From: Planctomycetaceae bacterium
Lineage (GTDB): Bacteria > Planctomycetota > Phycisphaerae > Phycisphaerales > UBA1924
Length of the DNA: 55,308 bases
NCBI GenBank assembly: GCA_021294835.1
Contig: JAJTDF010000012.1
Location: 1 to 55,308, forward strand
Direction of reading: 5' to 3'
In this document: one piece after another, positions 17,377 through 26,856 of the stretch
Layout of the letters: every line of letters begins with the position of its first letter
Position numbering within the stretch: position 1 is the first letter of the stretch
The notes under the pieces: model-generated
What the model was told of the DNA's origin: nothing
The model's database searches: none
Seen by the model: only the letters and a program-made list of their open reading frames with translations
Made by a program: the position numbers and the translations under genes

Positions 17377-19386
17377 ATGACCAGCTCATCGGTGTTTCAC
17401 ATTCGCCGGGGACCCTTGGCAGGGATCGAGATGCACGCCGACGCCGGCACGGGCGATGATGGTGACGCGGAAGGATCGGTGCCGTGGCTGGTGCCGACTC
17501 CGCAGCGGCTGGAGCTGCTCGGCGGGCGGGCGAGTTGCGTGGGGAGACCAACGCTGCGGTGGTCGCCCGGGTGGAATGCCGGACAACGGTTCGGGGACGA
17601 CGACACGGCGTGGTGCTGGCCGGAGCATCTGGCGGCAGGCGGCGTTGGAGCGTGGGCGGTGGAGATTCGGCACGATGGGGCGTTTGAGCCCCAGCAGTAT
17701 CGCCTGCGGCTGGACGGTTCCGGGGCGGTGCTGCACGCGGGGGATGCGGATGGTGTGCGGTGGGGGCTGGTGACGCTGGGGCAACTGCTGCGGCAGTATG
17801 GCGGCTCGCCCCCGGCGATGGAGATCAGCGACGGGCCTGCGGTGGCCGTTCGTGGGGCGATGCTGGACGTGTCGCGAGACCGCGTGCCGACCATGCCGGA
17901 ACTGTTCCGGATGGTGGATGAATTGGCGAGGCTGAAGATCAACCATCTGCAGTTGTACACCGAGCACACGTTCGCATATGCCGGGCACGAAGCGGCGTGG
18001 AAGGGATGGAGCCCGCTGACGCCGGCGGAGATCCGACGGCTGGACGAGCACTGCCGCACGCGGGGTGTGGAACTGGCGGCGAACCAGAATTGTTTCGGAC
18101 ATCTGGCCTCGTGGCTCCGGCTGCCGGAGTACGCGAATCTGGCCGAGACTCACGGGGACTGGATGTTTGATGTGTGGCCCCGGTCGGGGCCGTTCTCGCT
18201 GTGTCCGACCGATCCGGCGTCGCTGGAGTTTGTTGACGGGCTGCTGGAGCAGTTGCTGCCGTGCTTCACGTCGGGCATGGTGAACATTGGCTGTGATGAG
18301 ACCTACGACATCGCCTACGGGCGATCGCGAGAGGAGGTGGCCAAGCGGGGGCGGGCGGCGGTGTACATGGAGTTTGTGAGCCGCGTGTGCGAGCGGGTGC
18401 GGAAGCGCGGCAGGAAGCCGATGTTTTGGGCGGACATTGTGCTGCACGAGCCGGAGAGCGTGAGCAGCCTGCCGCCGGATCTGGTGAGTCTGGCGTGGGG
18501 CTATGAGCCGCACAGCCCGTTTGTTCAGTGGGTGGAGTTGCTGGCCAAGGCCCAGCGACCGGTGTGGGTGTGCCCGGGCACATCGAGTTGGCGGAGCATC
18601 ACCGGCCGGACGGCCGAGCGGACGGGCAACCTGGACGGGGCGTGTCAGGCGGTGCGGAGCGGCGGCGGGAGTGTCGGCGGCTTTCTGATGTGCGACTGGG
18701 GTGACACGGGGCACCACCAGACGTGGCCGATTGCGCTGACGGGGTTGGCGCACGGGGCGGCGGCGGCGTGGACGGGCAACGCTGCTGTGGGGGGCGGGGC
18801 GAGCGACGGCCATCGGCGGCTGGACCCGCGGGCACTGTCGCTGCAGGTGTTCGGCGATCGCAGCGGAGTGGTGGGCGGATGGCTGCTGGAACTGGGCGAT
18901 GCGGACGCGCCGCTGCGGCGGGTGGCCGGGCGGCTGAGCCGGCCCCGGCAGAGCGGCGAGTTTGCGTTATGGAATCAATCGGCACTGTTTGCTGATCTGC
19001 ACAACTGCGCTGCGGGGGCTCTGGCGGAGGTCGGGGAACTGCGGCTGTGGACCGAGGCAGGGGACCGGCTGGCGGACTTGCGGCGGAGGCTGCCGGTTGT
19101 GGGCGGTCCGGGCGGGCGTCTGCTGAAGGATGAACTCAGGCACACGCTTGATGTGGCCGATCTGGCGGCGCGTCGCGCCGTGCTGCGGCGGCGGGCGTTG
19201 CCGGCGACGCCACTGGCGGCGGGCGAGGCGGCGGCATCATGCCTGAGCGACGCGGAGCGGGTGGAGCTGCTTGAGCGGCTGGAAGCGGTGGTGGCCGAGC
19301 ACCGCCGGTTGTGGGGCGTGCGGGCGAGGCCGGGCGGGCTGGGGCACAGCGTCGGGTTTTATGACAAGGTGCGGGCGGGGCTGTGA
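17377..19386 (+). CDS. Glycoside hydrolase family 20 (beta-N-acetylhexosaminidase-like)
   Basis: This 669-residue protein resembles GH20 enzymes, which remove terminal N-acetylhexosamines. An N-terminal alpha/beta domain leads into the catalytic barrel at VRGAMLDVSRDRVPT. NHLQLYTEHTF follows, then the catalytic Asp-Glu pair in NIGCDET (Asp307-Glu308), the residues for substrate-assisted catalysis. Aromatic-rich loops (FLMCDWGDTGHHQTWP) fit the sugar site. The C-terminal 200 residues are helical. No signal peptide is visible from the chosen ATG, so the enzyme may be cytoplasmic and act on imported oligosaccharides. The longer opening upstream overlaps the divergent aldolase start and reads like non-coding sequence. 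Confidence in the family is good, in the substrate only moderate. Confidence 0.85.
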   Translation: MTSSSVFHIRRGPLAGIEMHADAGTGDDGDAEGSVPWLVPTPQRLELLGGRASCVGRPTLRWSPGWNAGQRFGDDDTAWCWPEHLAAGGVGAWAVEIRHDGAFEPQQYRLRLDGSGAVLHAGDADGVRWGLVTLGQLLRQYGGSPPAMEISDGPAVAVRGAMLDVSRDRVPTMPELFRMVDELARLKINHLQLYTEHTFAYAGHEAAWKGWSPLTPAEIRRLDEHCRTRGVELAANQNCFGHLASWLRLPEYANLAETHGDWMFDVWPRSGPFSLCPTDPASLEFVDGLLEQLLPCFTSGMVNIGCDETYDIAYGRSREEVAKRGRAAVYMEFVSRVCERVRKRGRKPMFWADIVLHEPESVSSLPPDLVSLAWGYEPHSPFVQWVELLAKAQRPVWVCPGTSSWRSITGRTAERTGNLDGACQAVRSGGGSVGGFLMCDWGDTGHHQTWPIALTGLAHGAAAAWTGNAAVGGGASDGHRRLDPRALSLQVFGDRSGVVGGWLLELGDADAPLRRVAGRLSRPRQSGEFALWNQSALFADLHNCAAGALAEVGELRLWTEAGDRLADLRRRLPVVGGPGGRLLKDELRHTLDVADLAARRAVLRRRALPATPLAAGEAAASCLSDAERVELLERLEAVVAEHRRLWGVRARPGGLGHSVGFYDKVRAGL

Positions 19387-19401
19387 CCGGCCGCGCCGGT
19401 C
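19385..19401 (+). terminator. Short hairpin after the GH20 gene
   Basis: A 7-bp stem (GACCGGC with GCCGGTC, loop CGC) overlaps the stop codon, between the convergent GH20 and RND genes. No T run follows, so termination here is uncertain. Confidence 0.35.
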
Positions 19402-19449
19402 GTGTTCGACAGTGGTGCGGTGGGGCGGGTGGGGCGGTGGCGCGGGTGA

Positions 19450-22400
19450 TCAGGCGGGGGTGGGGCCGTCGCCAGCCGGTGCGGCGGCAGGTGCGGACTG
19501 CGGCGCAGTTTCGGCCTGAGCCTTGGGGGCGGGTGCCTTGGGCCGGGGCGGCTTGACCCATTCGGCGATGGTCTGCACCACCACGTAGAACATGGGCGTG
19601 AAGAACAGGCCGAGGATGGTCTGGCCGAGCATGCCGCCGAAGACGGCGATACCCAGGGCCTGACGACTGCCGGCGCCAGCGCCGGTGGCCAGGGTGAGCG
19701 GGAGCACGCCAAGGATGAACGAGAAGCTGGTCATGAGGATGGGGCGGAAGCGGGTGGTGGCCGCGTCGATGGCCGAATCGATGATCGACATGCCTTTGGC
19801 GCGGTTCTCGCGGGCGAACTCAACGATGAGGATGGCGTTCTTGGCGCCCAGACCAATGAGCAGGACGAGGCCGATTTGGGTGAACAGGTTGTTGTCAAGT
19901 CCGCGGTATTGCACGAACAGCAGAGCGCCGATGAGCACCAGCGGCACGCTGAGCACCACGGCCAGGGGCGTGGCCCAGCTTTCGTACTGGGCGGCGAGGA
20001 TGAGGTAGACCAGCAGGATGCCCAGAAGGAAGACCACTGCCGCCTGCCCGCCGGCCTGCTTCTCCTGGTACGAAAGCGAGGACCACTCGTAGGTGACGCC
20101 TTGCGGAAGGGACTTGGCGGCCTGCTCCATGATGCTCATGGCCTCGCCGGAGGAGGTGCCCGGCGCCCAGAAGCCGTTGATCATGGCGGCCGGGTACATG
20201 TTGTATCGTTCGATGCGGTCCGGGCCGATGGTGTCGCGGATGGTCAGCAAGGTGCCGAGGGGGACCATCTCGCCCCGGTTGTTGCGGACCTCGAGCTTGC
20301 GAATGTCGTCGGGAACGAGCCGAAAGTTGGCGTCGGCCTGGAGGTTGACCTGGAAGGTGCGGCCGAGGAGATTGAAGTCGTTGACATAGGCCGAGCCGAG
20401 GGAGGACTGGAGTGTTTCGAAGACCGACTGGATGGGGATGCCCAGCTTGATGATCTTCTCGCGATCGATCTCGAGATATAACTGGGGTACGCCGGCGCGG
20501 AAGCTGGTGAAAGCGGCGCTGATCCGCTGCCCGCCGTCGACGCGGGATTGGCCGATGGCGGTGTTGATGAGTTCCCATGCCGTGGCCTCCATGCTGGAGC
20601 GGCCGATGCCGGCGCGGTCCTGCAGGCGCATGTCGAAGCCGGATGTGTTGCCGAGGCCGGAGATCGGCGGGAGCGAGAAGACCAGGAATTGAGCCTCCTG
20701 GATGCCGGCCACCTTGGCGTTGATTTCGGCAAGGATGCGGTCGAGCGTTTCGCCATTGCTGTAGCGTTTGTCCCAGTCCTCAAGCACAATCCACGCGTTG
20801 GCGACATTGGCGGACTGGCCCTGCAGCACGGAAAAGCCTGTGAGGCTGACAATGTTGGCGATGCCGGGCACTCCGGGGGAGCCGTCGGACGGCTTGAGCA
20901 TGTCGCTCACGCGGTCGATCACGGCCTTGGAGCGCTCGAGGGACGCGCCGTCGGGCAACTGGGCGGCGACGACGATGAAGCCGAGGTCCTCGTTGGGGAC
21001 GAAGCCGGCCGGGATGCGCTGGATGAGCGTCGCGGTGCCGTACATGACGCCGGCGAAGAGCAGGATGCTGACGACGGCCAGGCGGGCGCCCCAGCGGGCG
21101 ATGCTGCCGTACAGGCGGGTGATCGCATCGAACACGCGGTTGAACAGCCCGGCGGCGAAGGAGATGGGCCGGAGGAGCACGAAGGGCTTGTGGCGGGGGG
21201 CATGCGGACGAAGCAGCACGGCGCACAGCGCCGGGGCGAGGGTGAGAGCGCAGACGGCGGAGAGAAAGGTGCTGGCGGCGATGGTGAGGGCGAACTGGCG
21301 GTACATCTCGCCGGTGATGCCGGGAAGAGCGGCGGTGGGCAGGAAGACCGACATGAGCACAAGGGTGACGGCGACAACCGGCCCGGTGATTTCGCTCATG
21401 GCCCGGACGGTCGCGTCAAAGGGGCTGAGCTTGTGGACCGTCATGTTCCGTTCGACGTTCTCCACGACGACGATGGCGTCGTCGACGACGATGCCGATGG
21501 CCAGCACCATGCCGAACATGGTGAGCATGTTGATCGAGAAGCCGAAGGCGGTCAGGAAGAGCAGGGTGCCGATCAGCGAGACGGGGATCGTGAGCGTGGG
21601 GATGAGGGTGGCCCGCAGGTTCTGCAGGAAGATCAGCACAACGGCGAAGACCAGCACGAAGGCCTCGGCGAGGGTCTGGAGGACCTCGGCCAGGGAGGCG
21701 CGGATGAACATCGAGGAGTCGTAGAAGAACTCGGCCTTGGCCCCGGGCGGCAGCGGAACCGCCTGCGGCCCGGTGAGTTCCGTGAGCTTGGCTTCAATGG
21801 CGGAGGTGACTTGGACCAGGTTGGCGCCGGGGAGTTGGTAGACCACCAGGATGGCATTGGGCTTTCCGTTGAAGCCGGCCAGGGTGGAGTAGTCGCGTGC
21901 GCCCAGTTCGACCCGGGCGACGTCGCCCACGCGGACGATGCGGCCCTGATCGTCGCTCTTGACGATGATGTCAGCGAACTGCTCGGGCGTGCTCAGACGG
22001 CCGAGGGTGGTGATGATCAGCTCAAAGTCTGTACCGGCGGGCGCCGGCTGGCGGCCGATGGCGCCGGCGGCCACCTGGACATTTTGGGCGCGGATGGCCT
22101 GGGCGACGTCGCCGCTGGTAAGGCCTCGGGCCTTAAGCCGGAGCGGATCGGTCCAGATCCGCATGCCATAGTCCTTGGCGGGGACGATGGTGATGCCGCC
22201 GACGCCGGGGACGCGGGCGATCTCGTCCCGCCAGTAGAGCGAGAGGAAGTTGGAGAGGACGATGTCGTTGGATTCGCCGGTGGGGGAGTGGAGGGCGATG
22301 ACCCCGGCGAGGGCTGTGGACTGCTTGCGCGTGGTGACGCCAAGCCGGCGGACCTCTTCAGGCAGGCGGGGTTCGGCGATGCTGACGCGGTTCTGCACCA

Positions 22401-22713
22401 GCACGGCGGCCAGGTCCACATCGGTGCCGACCTGGAAGCTGATGTCCAGCGAGTAGCGTCCGTCGGCGGACGTGGAGTTCATGTAGATCATGTTGTCAAC
22501 GCCGTTGATCTCCTGCTCAAGGGCGGTGGCAACCGTGTCGGCGACGGTCTGGGCGTTGGCGCCGGGGTAGAGAGCCTCGACCCGGACGATGGGCGGGGCC
22601 AGTTCGGGGTACTGAGCGATGGGCAGGCGGAAGCCGGCCACCGCACCGAGGATGACAATGACGATGGAGATGACGCAGGCGAAGACCGGCCTGCTGATGA
22701 AAAACTTGCTCAT
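19450..22713 (-). CDS. RND efflux pump inner-membrane transporter (AcrB/MexB type)
   Basis: This 1087-residue HAE1-type RND transporter is a proton-driven drug exporter of the inner membrane. It starts MSKFFISRPVFACVISI, as AcrB-like proteins do. It holds the helix 4 Asp pair (GIVVDDAIVVVENVER), the helix 10 lysine (GAKNAILIVEFARE), both periplasmic porter regions and twelve expected hydrophobic helices. The last 40 residues are a Lys/Pro/Ala tail beyond the usual end. The adaptor gene lies 25 bp upstream on the same strand. No outer-membrane channel gene or TetR regulator is nearby, so the pump must borrow a TolC-like partner. Substrates cannot be read from sequence. Confidence 0.95.
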   Translation of the reverse strand: MSKFFISRPVFACVISIVIVILGAVAGFRLPIAQYPELAPPIVRVEALYPGANAQTVADTVATALEQEINGVDNMIYMNSTSADGRYSLDISFQVGTDVDLAAVLVQNRVSIAEPRLPEEVRRLGVTTRKQSTALAGVIALHSPTGESNDIVLSNFLSLYWRDEIARVPGVGGITIVPAKDYGMRIWTDPLRLKARGLTSGDVAQAIRAQNVQVAAGAIGRQPAPAGTDFELIITTLGRLSTPEQFADIIVKSDDQGRIVRVGDVARVELGARDYSTLAGFNGKPNAILVVYQLPGANLVQVTSAIEAKLTELTGPQAVPLPPGAKAEFFYDSSMFIRASLAEVLQTLAEAFVLVFAVVLIFLQNLRATLIPTLTIPVSLIGTLLFLTAFGFSINMLTMFGMVLAIGIVVDDAIVVVENVERNMTVHKLSPFDATVRAMSEITGPVVAVTLVLMSVFLPTAALPGITGEMYRQFALTIAASTFLSAVCALTLAPALCAVLLRPHAPRHKPFVLLRPISFAAGLFNRVFDAITRLYGSIARWGARLAVVSILLFAGVMYGTATLIQRIPAGFVPNEDLGFIVVAAQLPDGASLERSKAVIDRVSDMLKPSDGSPGVPGIANIVSLTGFSVLQGQSANVANAWIVLEDWDKRYSNGETLDRILAEINAKVAGIQEAQFLVFSLPPISGLGNTSGFDMRLQDRAGIGRSSMEATAWELINTAIGQSRVDGGQRISAAFTSFRAGVPQLYLEIDREKIIKLGIPIQSVFETLQSSLGSAYVNDFNLLGRTFQVNLQADANFRLVPDDIRKLEVRNNRGEMVPLGTLLTIRDTIGPDRIERYNMYPAAMINGFWAPGTSSGEAMSIMEQAAKSLPQGVTYEWSSLSYQEKQAGGQAAVVFLLGILLVYLILAAQYESWATPLAVVLSVPLVLIGALLFVQYRGLDNNLFTQIGLVLLIGLGAKNAILIVEFARENRAKGMSIIDSAIDAATTRFRPILMTSFSFILGVLPLTLATGAGAGSRQALGIAVFGGMLGQTILGLFFTPMFYVVVQTIAEWVKPPRPKAPAPKAQAETAPQSAPAAAPAGDGPTPA

Positions 22714-22738
22714 CGATCAGCCTTTCGCGGTCCGGTGT

Positions 22739-23971
22739 TCACTTCTTCGCGTCTGATGGGGCGGACGGGCCGCCGGAGGCCGGGGGGGGAAGGGGGGGTG
22801 GCAGGGAGTTGCCCAGTGGCGCAGCAGCGGGCCGGGCGGGTACAGCCTTGACGACGGCGCCCGGGCGGGCCCGTTGAATGCCGACGGTGATCACCTGGTC
22901 ACTGACTGTCAGAGGCGAGGCTGCACCGACGATCGGCGCAACCACCCGCATGCGTTCGATGAGTGCTCCGGCGTTGACATCCTTGCGAGCGACCTTGCCG
23001 CCCTGATCGACCGTGAGTACGTAAGCACCGGACTGGTCCCGCAGGACGGCCGAATCGGGGAGGAGCATGACCTCGCGGTTCTCGAACAGGGCGCGGAGGC
23101 GAACGAAGGCGCCTGGAATGATCGCTCCGGTGGGATTGTCAAAGATGGCGCGGATGCGCACCGTGCCGGTGGTGGGGTTGATGGTGTTGTCGCCCATGGC
23201 GTAGCGGCCCTTGAAGGGGAAGCCTGTGTCATTCGCCTGGGCCAGTTCGACCGGCAGATCGGGACGACCATCCTCGCCGGGGCGGCGGTTGTTATAGCGG
23301 CTGCGGAGTTCCAGCAGATCTCGCTCGGAGATGTCGTATTCGGCCCAGATCTGGGAGTCGTTGATGATGGTGGCAAGGAGGGTCGCCTCGTTGGCGCCGA
23401 CGAGCTGGCCTTCGTCGAGATTGATGATGCCCAGTCGCCCGTCGATCGGTGCGCGGACCTGAGTGAACTCCAGGTCCAGTTCCGCCGTTCGCAGCGCTGC
23501 CTTGGCCAGATCAACCTGGGCGACGGCGGCGTCGCGTTCGGCCTGGGCGCGGTCAAGTTCCTGCTGAGCGACGGCGTTGGCGGCGATGGCCTGCCGGGTT
23601 CGCTCCAGGGTCACCTCGGCGAGCTTGAGGGCTGCTTCACGTGCCGCCACCTCGGCTTGGGCGGATTTGATCACCGCCTGAAAGGTTCGCGGGTCGATGG
23701 TGAACAGCAGGTCGCCCGCTTTGACGCGAGCGCCGCCCTGCACGTGCTTCTTGGCAAGAAAGCCCCGCACCCGGGCGCGAAGCTCGACGACCTCGAAGCC
23801 CCGGGTCTGGCCGGTGAACTCCAGGGTGTCGGGCACGGTGCGGAGGACCGGCCGGTCGACGGTCACCTCCGCGGGCGGGGGCGGCGCGAAGGCAGCCGGC
23901 GGACGCTTGCAGCCGCTGAGTGCAATCGTCAGGCTGATCAGCAGCACGGCGGGCGGAAAGGATTTCATCAT
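22739..23971 (-). CDS. RND efflux adaptor (membrane fusion) lipoprotein
   Basis: This 410-residue AcrA/MexA-type periplasmic adaptor links the RND pump to an outer-membrane channel. The N-terminus MMKSFPPAVLLISLTIALSG precedes a Cys in a good lipobox (LSGC), so it is a lipoprotein. Lipoyl-like halves (VVELRARVRGFLAKKHV and VRAPIDGRLGIINLDEGQLV) flank a coiled-coil hairpin rich in Ala/Glu/Arg, followed by the beta-barrel (GAIIPGAFVRLRALFENREV). The ATG at 23971 is preferred over an upstream TTG at 23992, because it gives a clean signal peptide. The C-terminal 40 residues are Pro-rich and variable. Confidence 0.93.
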   Translation of the reverse strand: MMKSFPPAVLLISLTIALSGCKRPPAAFAPPPPAEVTVDRPVLRTVPDTLEFTGQTRGFEVVELRARVRGFLAKKHVQGGARVKAGDLLFTIDPRTFQAVIKSAQAEVAAREAALKLAEVTLERTRQAIAANAVAQQELDRAQAERDAAVAQVDLAKAALRTAELDLEFTQVRAPIDGRLGIINLDEGQLVGANEATLLATIINDSQIWAEYDISERDLLELRSRYNNRRPGEDGRPDLPVELAQANDTGFPFKGRYAMGDNTINPTTGTVRIRAIFDNPTGAIIPGAFVRLRALFENREVMLLPDSAVLRDQSGAYVLTVDQGGKVARKDVNAGALIERMRVVAPIVGAASPLTVSDQVITVGIQRARPGAVVKAVPARPAAAPLGNSLPPPLPPPASGGPSAPSDAKK

Positions 23972-24349
23972 GATGTTGGGACCTTGCACCAAAGGGCACT
24001 CGTGGCCGGGATGCTATCCGTCTGGGCGAAGGGCTATGGCCTCATCAGCCGTCAGCAAGCCTGAGACTGTCCGGACGCCTCGGTTCAAAGAGTGCTCGGA
24101 GAAGTTGGCGTCAGCTGGTGGTCGGCCGTTGTGGCTCGCCCGATCCCCGATGAGGCGCCGGGCGTGGGCTGGGACTGGTTCGCGGGAACCCCACTTTGGT
24201 GAGGAGCCCGGCTTTGCCATCACGTCGCCAGTTCATTGGAACCTGCTGACCCGATCGCTCGGGTCGGTGGGTGGGGGCTGGAGATGAACTCAAGCGAACT
24301 GCTGCACGGACACACCGAGATCATGCCGAATATGCAAATGACCAGCACA
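23972..24349. other. Intergenic region upstream of the RND operon
   Basis: These 378 bp between the adaptor start and the aroA stop hold no supported gene. They should contain the efflux operon promoter on the minus strand. A 7-bp inverted repeat lies at 24248-24265. The GAGTGCTC at about 24090 is only a fragment of a CIRCE-like half-site. Confidence 0.5.
24248..24265. promoter_or_regulatory. Inverted repeat upstream of the efflux operon
   Basis: A perfect 7-bp inverted repeat (GACCCGA, 4-nt spacer TCGC, TCGGGTC) lies about 280 bp upstream of the adaptor start and 85 bp past the aroA stop. It could be an operator or a weak hairpin. There is no T run and no regulator gene nearby. Confidence 0.35.
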
Positions 24350-25804
24350 TCAGCCGGTTTCGATTAAGGCGGCAAGGTCCCTCCAGAACGTCGAATAGGT
24401 CTTGCGGACACACCCCGGGTCGCGGATGATCACGCCGGCCCGGGCCAACCCCATCAGCGCCAGCGACATGGCCATTCGATGGTCGTCGTAGGTCTCCAGT
24501 TGCACGGTCGAAGCGGATCCATCCATCCATCGATGGGGCGGCGGGAGGATGAGCAGCGATTCGTCCGGTCCGTCCGGTCCGAAGTCCGCTTGCACTATGG
24601 TGCGTGCCCCCAACTTGCCCAGTTCGTTCTGCAGGGCCGCAACCCGGTCTGTCTCCTTGACGCGAAGCGTCCGCAACCCTCCCAGCCGTGTCGGGCCGGA
24701 GGCGAACATGGCCAGGGCCGCGGCGGTCATGGCGGTGTCGGGGATCAGGCTCATGTCGACGTCGACGCCCGGGCGGCCGCCCCGGCCCAGTTGGCCGTCG
24801 GAGCGCACCACCATGTGGGTCTGGTCGCCCTGTACTGTGCCCCCGAAGCGGGCGATGACCTGTGCGAACGCGGTGTCGCCTTGCAGGCTGCCCTGCGCCG
24901 GCACGCCGCGGATAACCACCTCGCCTCCGCACAATGCGCCGGCCGCCAGAAAATACGAGGCACCGCTGGCATCGGCCTCCACGTTGTAGGTGAAACCTCG
25001 CATACTGGTCGCGTCCCAGTGCATGCCGCTGGCGGCATCTCCGGTCGCGGTCAGGCCCAACTGGGCCATCAGTCCTGCGGTCATTCGGATGTACGACGCG
25101 CTGGTCACCGGCCCGGGCTGGCGGACGGTCAGGCCATCGGGCATGAATGGCGCTGCCAGCATCAAGGCGCTGACAAACTGGCTTGAGGAGGTTCGACCGA
25201 AGCTCACCTCGCCGGCGTAGCGGGTGCGGGCCCGCACCAGCATGGGGGGGTAGCCCTCGGCGGCTTCAAACTGCACCTCCGCGCCGATGGCTCGCAGCGC
25301 CTCGGCCAGTTCGCCGATGGGCCGCTGCCGCATGCGGGCGTTGCCGTCGATCCGCACTCCGCCAGACTCCGGCGGGGCCAGAAGGGCCGCCGCGGCGAGG
25401 AAGCGGGTCGCGGTTCCGGCGTTGTGGAGATCCAGGCTGACGATCTCGCCGGGTCGGAGTCTCCAGCGCCCGCCCACCCCGCGGACGGTGATCTCGGCGT
25501 TCCCGGCCGCATCCACGCTGTCGCCGTCACCAGCAACGCCGCCCCGTAGGCGGATGTCGGCGCCAAGTTGGCGCAGGGCCCGCACCATCACGCGGGCGTC
25601 GTCGGCGTCGGCCAGGGCCCCGCGGAGGATGCTCGTGCCGTCGGCCAAGGCCGCCAGGAGCAGAGCGCGGTTGGTCAGGCTTTTGCTGCCCGGCGGGCGG
25701 ACGGTGCCGTGCAGCGGTCGCCGCACCGGCGGAATGGCTACCGCCTCGGGCATGGCGGTTGCCGGCAGGGCGGCCAGATCGGCCAGTGAAGCCGGCGTGC
25801 TCAC
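24350..25804 (-). CDS. aroA: 3-phosphoshikimate 1-carboxyvinyltransferase (EPSP synthase)
   Basis: This 484-residue enzyme joins shikimate-3-phosphate and PEP in the aromatic amino acid pathway. It has the first signature RPPGSKSLTNRALLLAALA (Lys41), RTSSSQFVSALMLAAP in the middle, and the second signature LRVKETDRVAALQNEL. EPSP synthase is about 430 residues; the extra length comes from a 30-residue N-terminal extension and loop insertions such as RLRGGVAGDGDSVDAAG. The start is a GTG that overlaps the stop of the GroES-like gene by 4 nt (GTGA), so the two are co-translated. Confidence 0.95.
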   Translation of the reverse strand: MSTPASLADLAALPATAMPEAVAIPPVRRPLHGTVRPPGSKSLTNRALLLAALADGTSILRGALADADDARVMVRALRQLGADIRLRGGVAGDGDSVDAAGNAEITVRGVGGRWRLRPGEIVSLDLHNAGTATRFLAAAALLAPPESGGVRIDGNARMRQRPIGELAEALRAIGAEVQFEAAEGYPPMLVRARTRYAGEVSFGRTSSSQFVSALMLAAPFMPDGLTVRQPGPVTSASYIRMTAGLMAQLGLTATGDAASGMHWDATSMRGFTYNVEADASGASYFLAAGALCGGEVVIRGVPAQGSLQGDTAFAQVIARFGGTVQGDQTHMVVRSDGQLGRGGRPGVDVDMSLIPDTAMTAAALAMFASGPTRLGGLRTLRVKETDRVAALQNELGKLGARTIVQADFGPDGPDESLLILPPPHRWMDGSASTVQLETYDDHRMAMSLALMGLARAGVIIRDPGCVRKTYSTFWRDLAALIETG

Positions 25805-26184
25805 GCTTCTTTCCGGAACACCGCCACCACGTCCTCCACGGGGATCACAAACAGGCGGTTGTCGCCCTCGAACTCCACGGGGATCGCGTGCTTGGGGTTG
25901 AACAGCACCCGGTCGTACCGCTTGATGGGGTAGTCCTCGTCGCGTTCCACCTTCGCCGAGATCGCCACCACACGGCCGGTGATGGTCGGAATCTCGATCT
26001 TGTCGGGCAGGTGGATGCCCGCCTTGGTCTGCTTCTTGTCCTCGTCCTTGCGGATCAGCACGCGATCGCCGATCGGCTCGACGATCTCCAGTTTGCCCGT
26101 GCCCGCGGCACGCTTGGGAGACGAAGGATTGCTCGGTTCTTCAGGCATGTTGGTCAGCTCAAAGGTCTCGGCGTGCTCCGCCAT
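25801..26184 (-). CDS. groES: GroES-family co-chaperonin
   Basis: This 127-residue protein has a complete GroES fold from about residue 32: VEPIGDRVLIRKDE, then the mobile loop region KKQTKAGIHLPDK, GRVVAISA, YDRVLFNPKHAIPVEF and VIPVEDVVAVF. GroES is usually about 97 residues; the first 30 here (Glu/Pro/Ser-rich) are an extension. A start at the second Met (26148) would shorten it by 12. No groEL is adjacent. Instead the stop overlaps aroA. It may serve a distant GroEL, since planctomycetes often carry several chaperonin copies. No CIRCE operator is seen upstream. Confidence 0.85.
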   Translation of the reverse strand: MAEHAETFELTNMPEEPSNPSSPKRAAGTGKLEIVEPIGDRVLIRKDEDKKQTKAGIHLPDKIEIPTITGRVVAISAKVERDEDYPIKRYDRVLFNPKHAIPVEFEGDNRLFVIPVEDVVAVFRKEA

Positions 26185-26328
26185 GGTCACCCATTCTAGT
26201 GGCCATGGCGACTGGTTTGGCTGTCCCGGCGGCGACCGGCCGGCTCCACGGCCCTTTGCGTCCGTGCGGCTACTCTCGGCCGACCGACCCGGCCGCCCCC
26301 GGCGTTGCCGCATTTCCGGAGCCCGTCC

Positions 26329-26856
26329 ATGGATCCGCTTGTCAGCCTCCGCAAACTCATTCGCGACGTTCCCGACTTTCCCAAGCCGGGCATTGTGTTT
26401 CGCGACTTCACCCCGCTGCTGCGCGACCCCGCCGCTTTGGCCCTGGCGGTGGAACTTATGGCCAACCCCTACCGGGGCAAGCGGGTGGACCTGGTGGCCG
26501 GGGCGGAGAGCCGCGGGTTTATCTTCGGGACGGCGCTGGCGCAGGCGCTCTCGGCTGGGTTTGTGCCCATCCGCAAGCCGGGCAAACTGCCCAGCGCCAA
26601 GGCGGCGATGGCGTACGAGTTGGAGTACGGCTCGGACAAGGTGGAGATTCATGTGGACGCGGTCACGCCCGGCCAGCGGATCCTGCTGGTGGATGACCTG
26701 CTGGCCACCGGCGGCACCATGGAGGCCTGTTGCCGTCTGGTGCAGGGGCTCAAGGCGGAGATCGTCGGCATCACCGTGCTCATCGAACTCAGCGGGCTTG
26801 ACGGGCGGGCGCGGCTCAAGCCGTTTGGTGAGGTGCACACGGTTCTGACGTACTGA
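26329..26856 (+). CDS. apt: Adenine phosphoribosyltransferase
   Basis: This 175-residue purine salvage enzyme converts adenine and PRPP to AMP. It has the Apt start RDVPDFPKPGIVFRDFTPLL, the AGAESRGFIFG loop, RKPGKLP, and the PRPP-binding motif LLVDDLLATGGT (residues 119-130). Length is typical. The ATG at 26329 follows CGGAG. It is divergent from the GroES-like gene across 144 bp. Confidence 0.96.
   Translation: MDPLVSLRKLIRDVPDFPKPGIVFRDFTPLLRDPAALALAVELMANPYRGKRVDLVAGAESRGFIFGTALAQALSAGFVPIRKPGKLPSAKAAMAYELEYGSDKVEIHVDAVTPGQRILLVDDLLATGGTMEACCRLVQGLKAEIVGITVLIELSGLDGRARLKPFGEVHTVLTY

Noticed and set aside
20548..22851. 767-codon plus-strand open frame opposite the RND transporter
   Set aside because: It is a GC-driven shadow of the RND gene: Gly/Asp/Glu/His-rich with no protein-like hydrophobic pattern, while the minus strand encodes an intact transporter.
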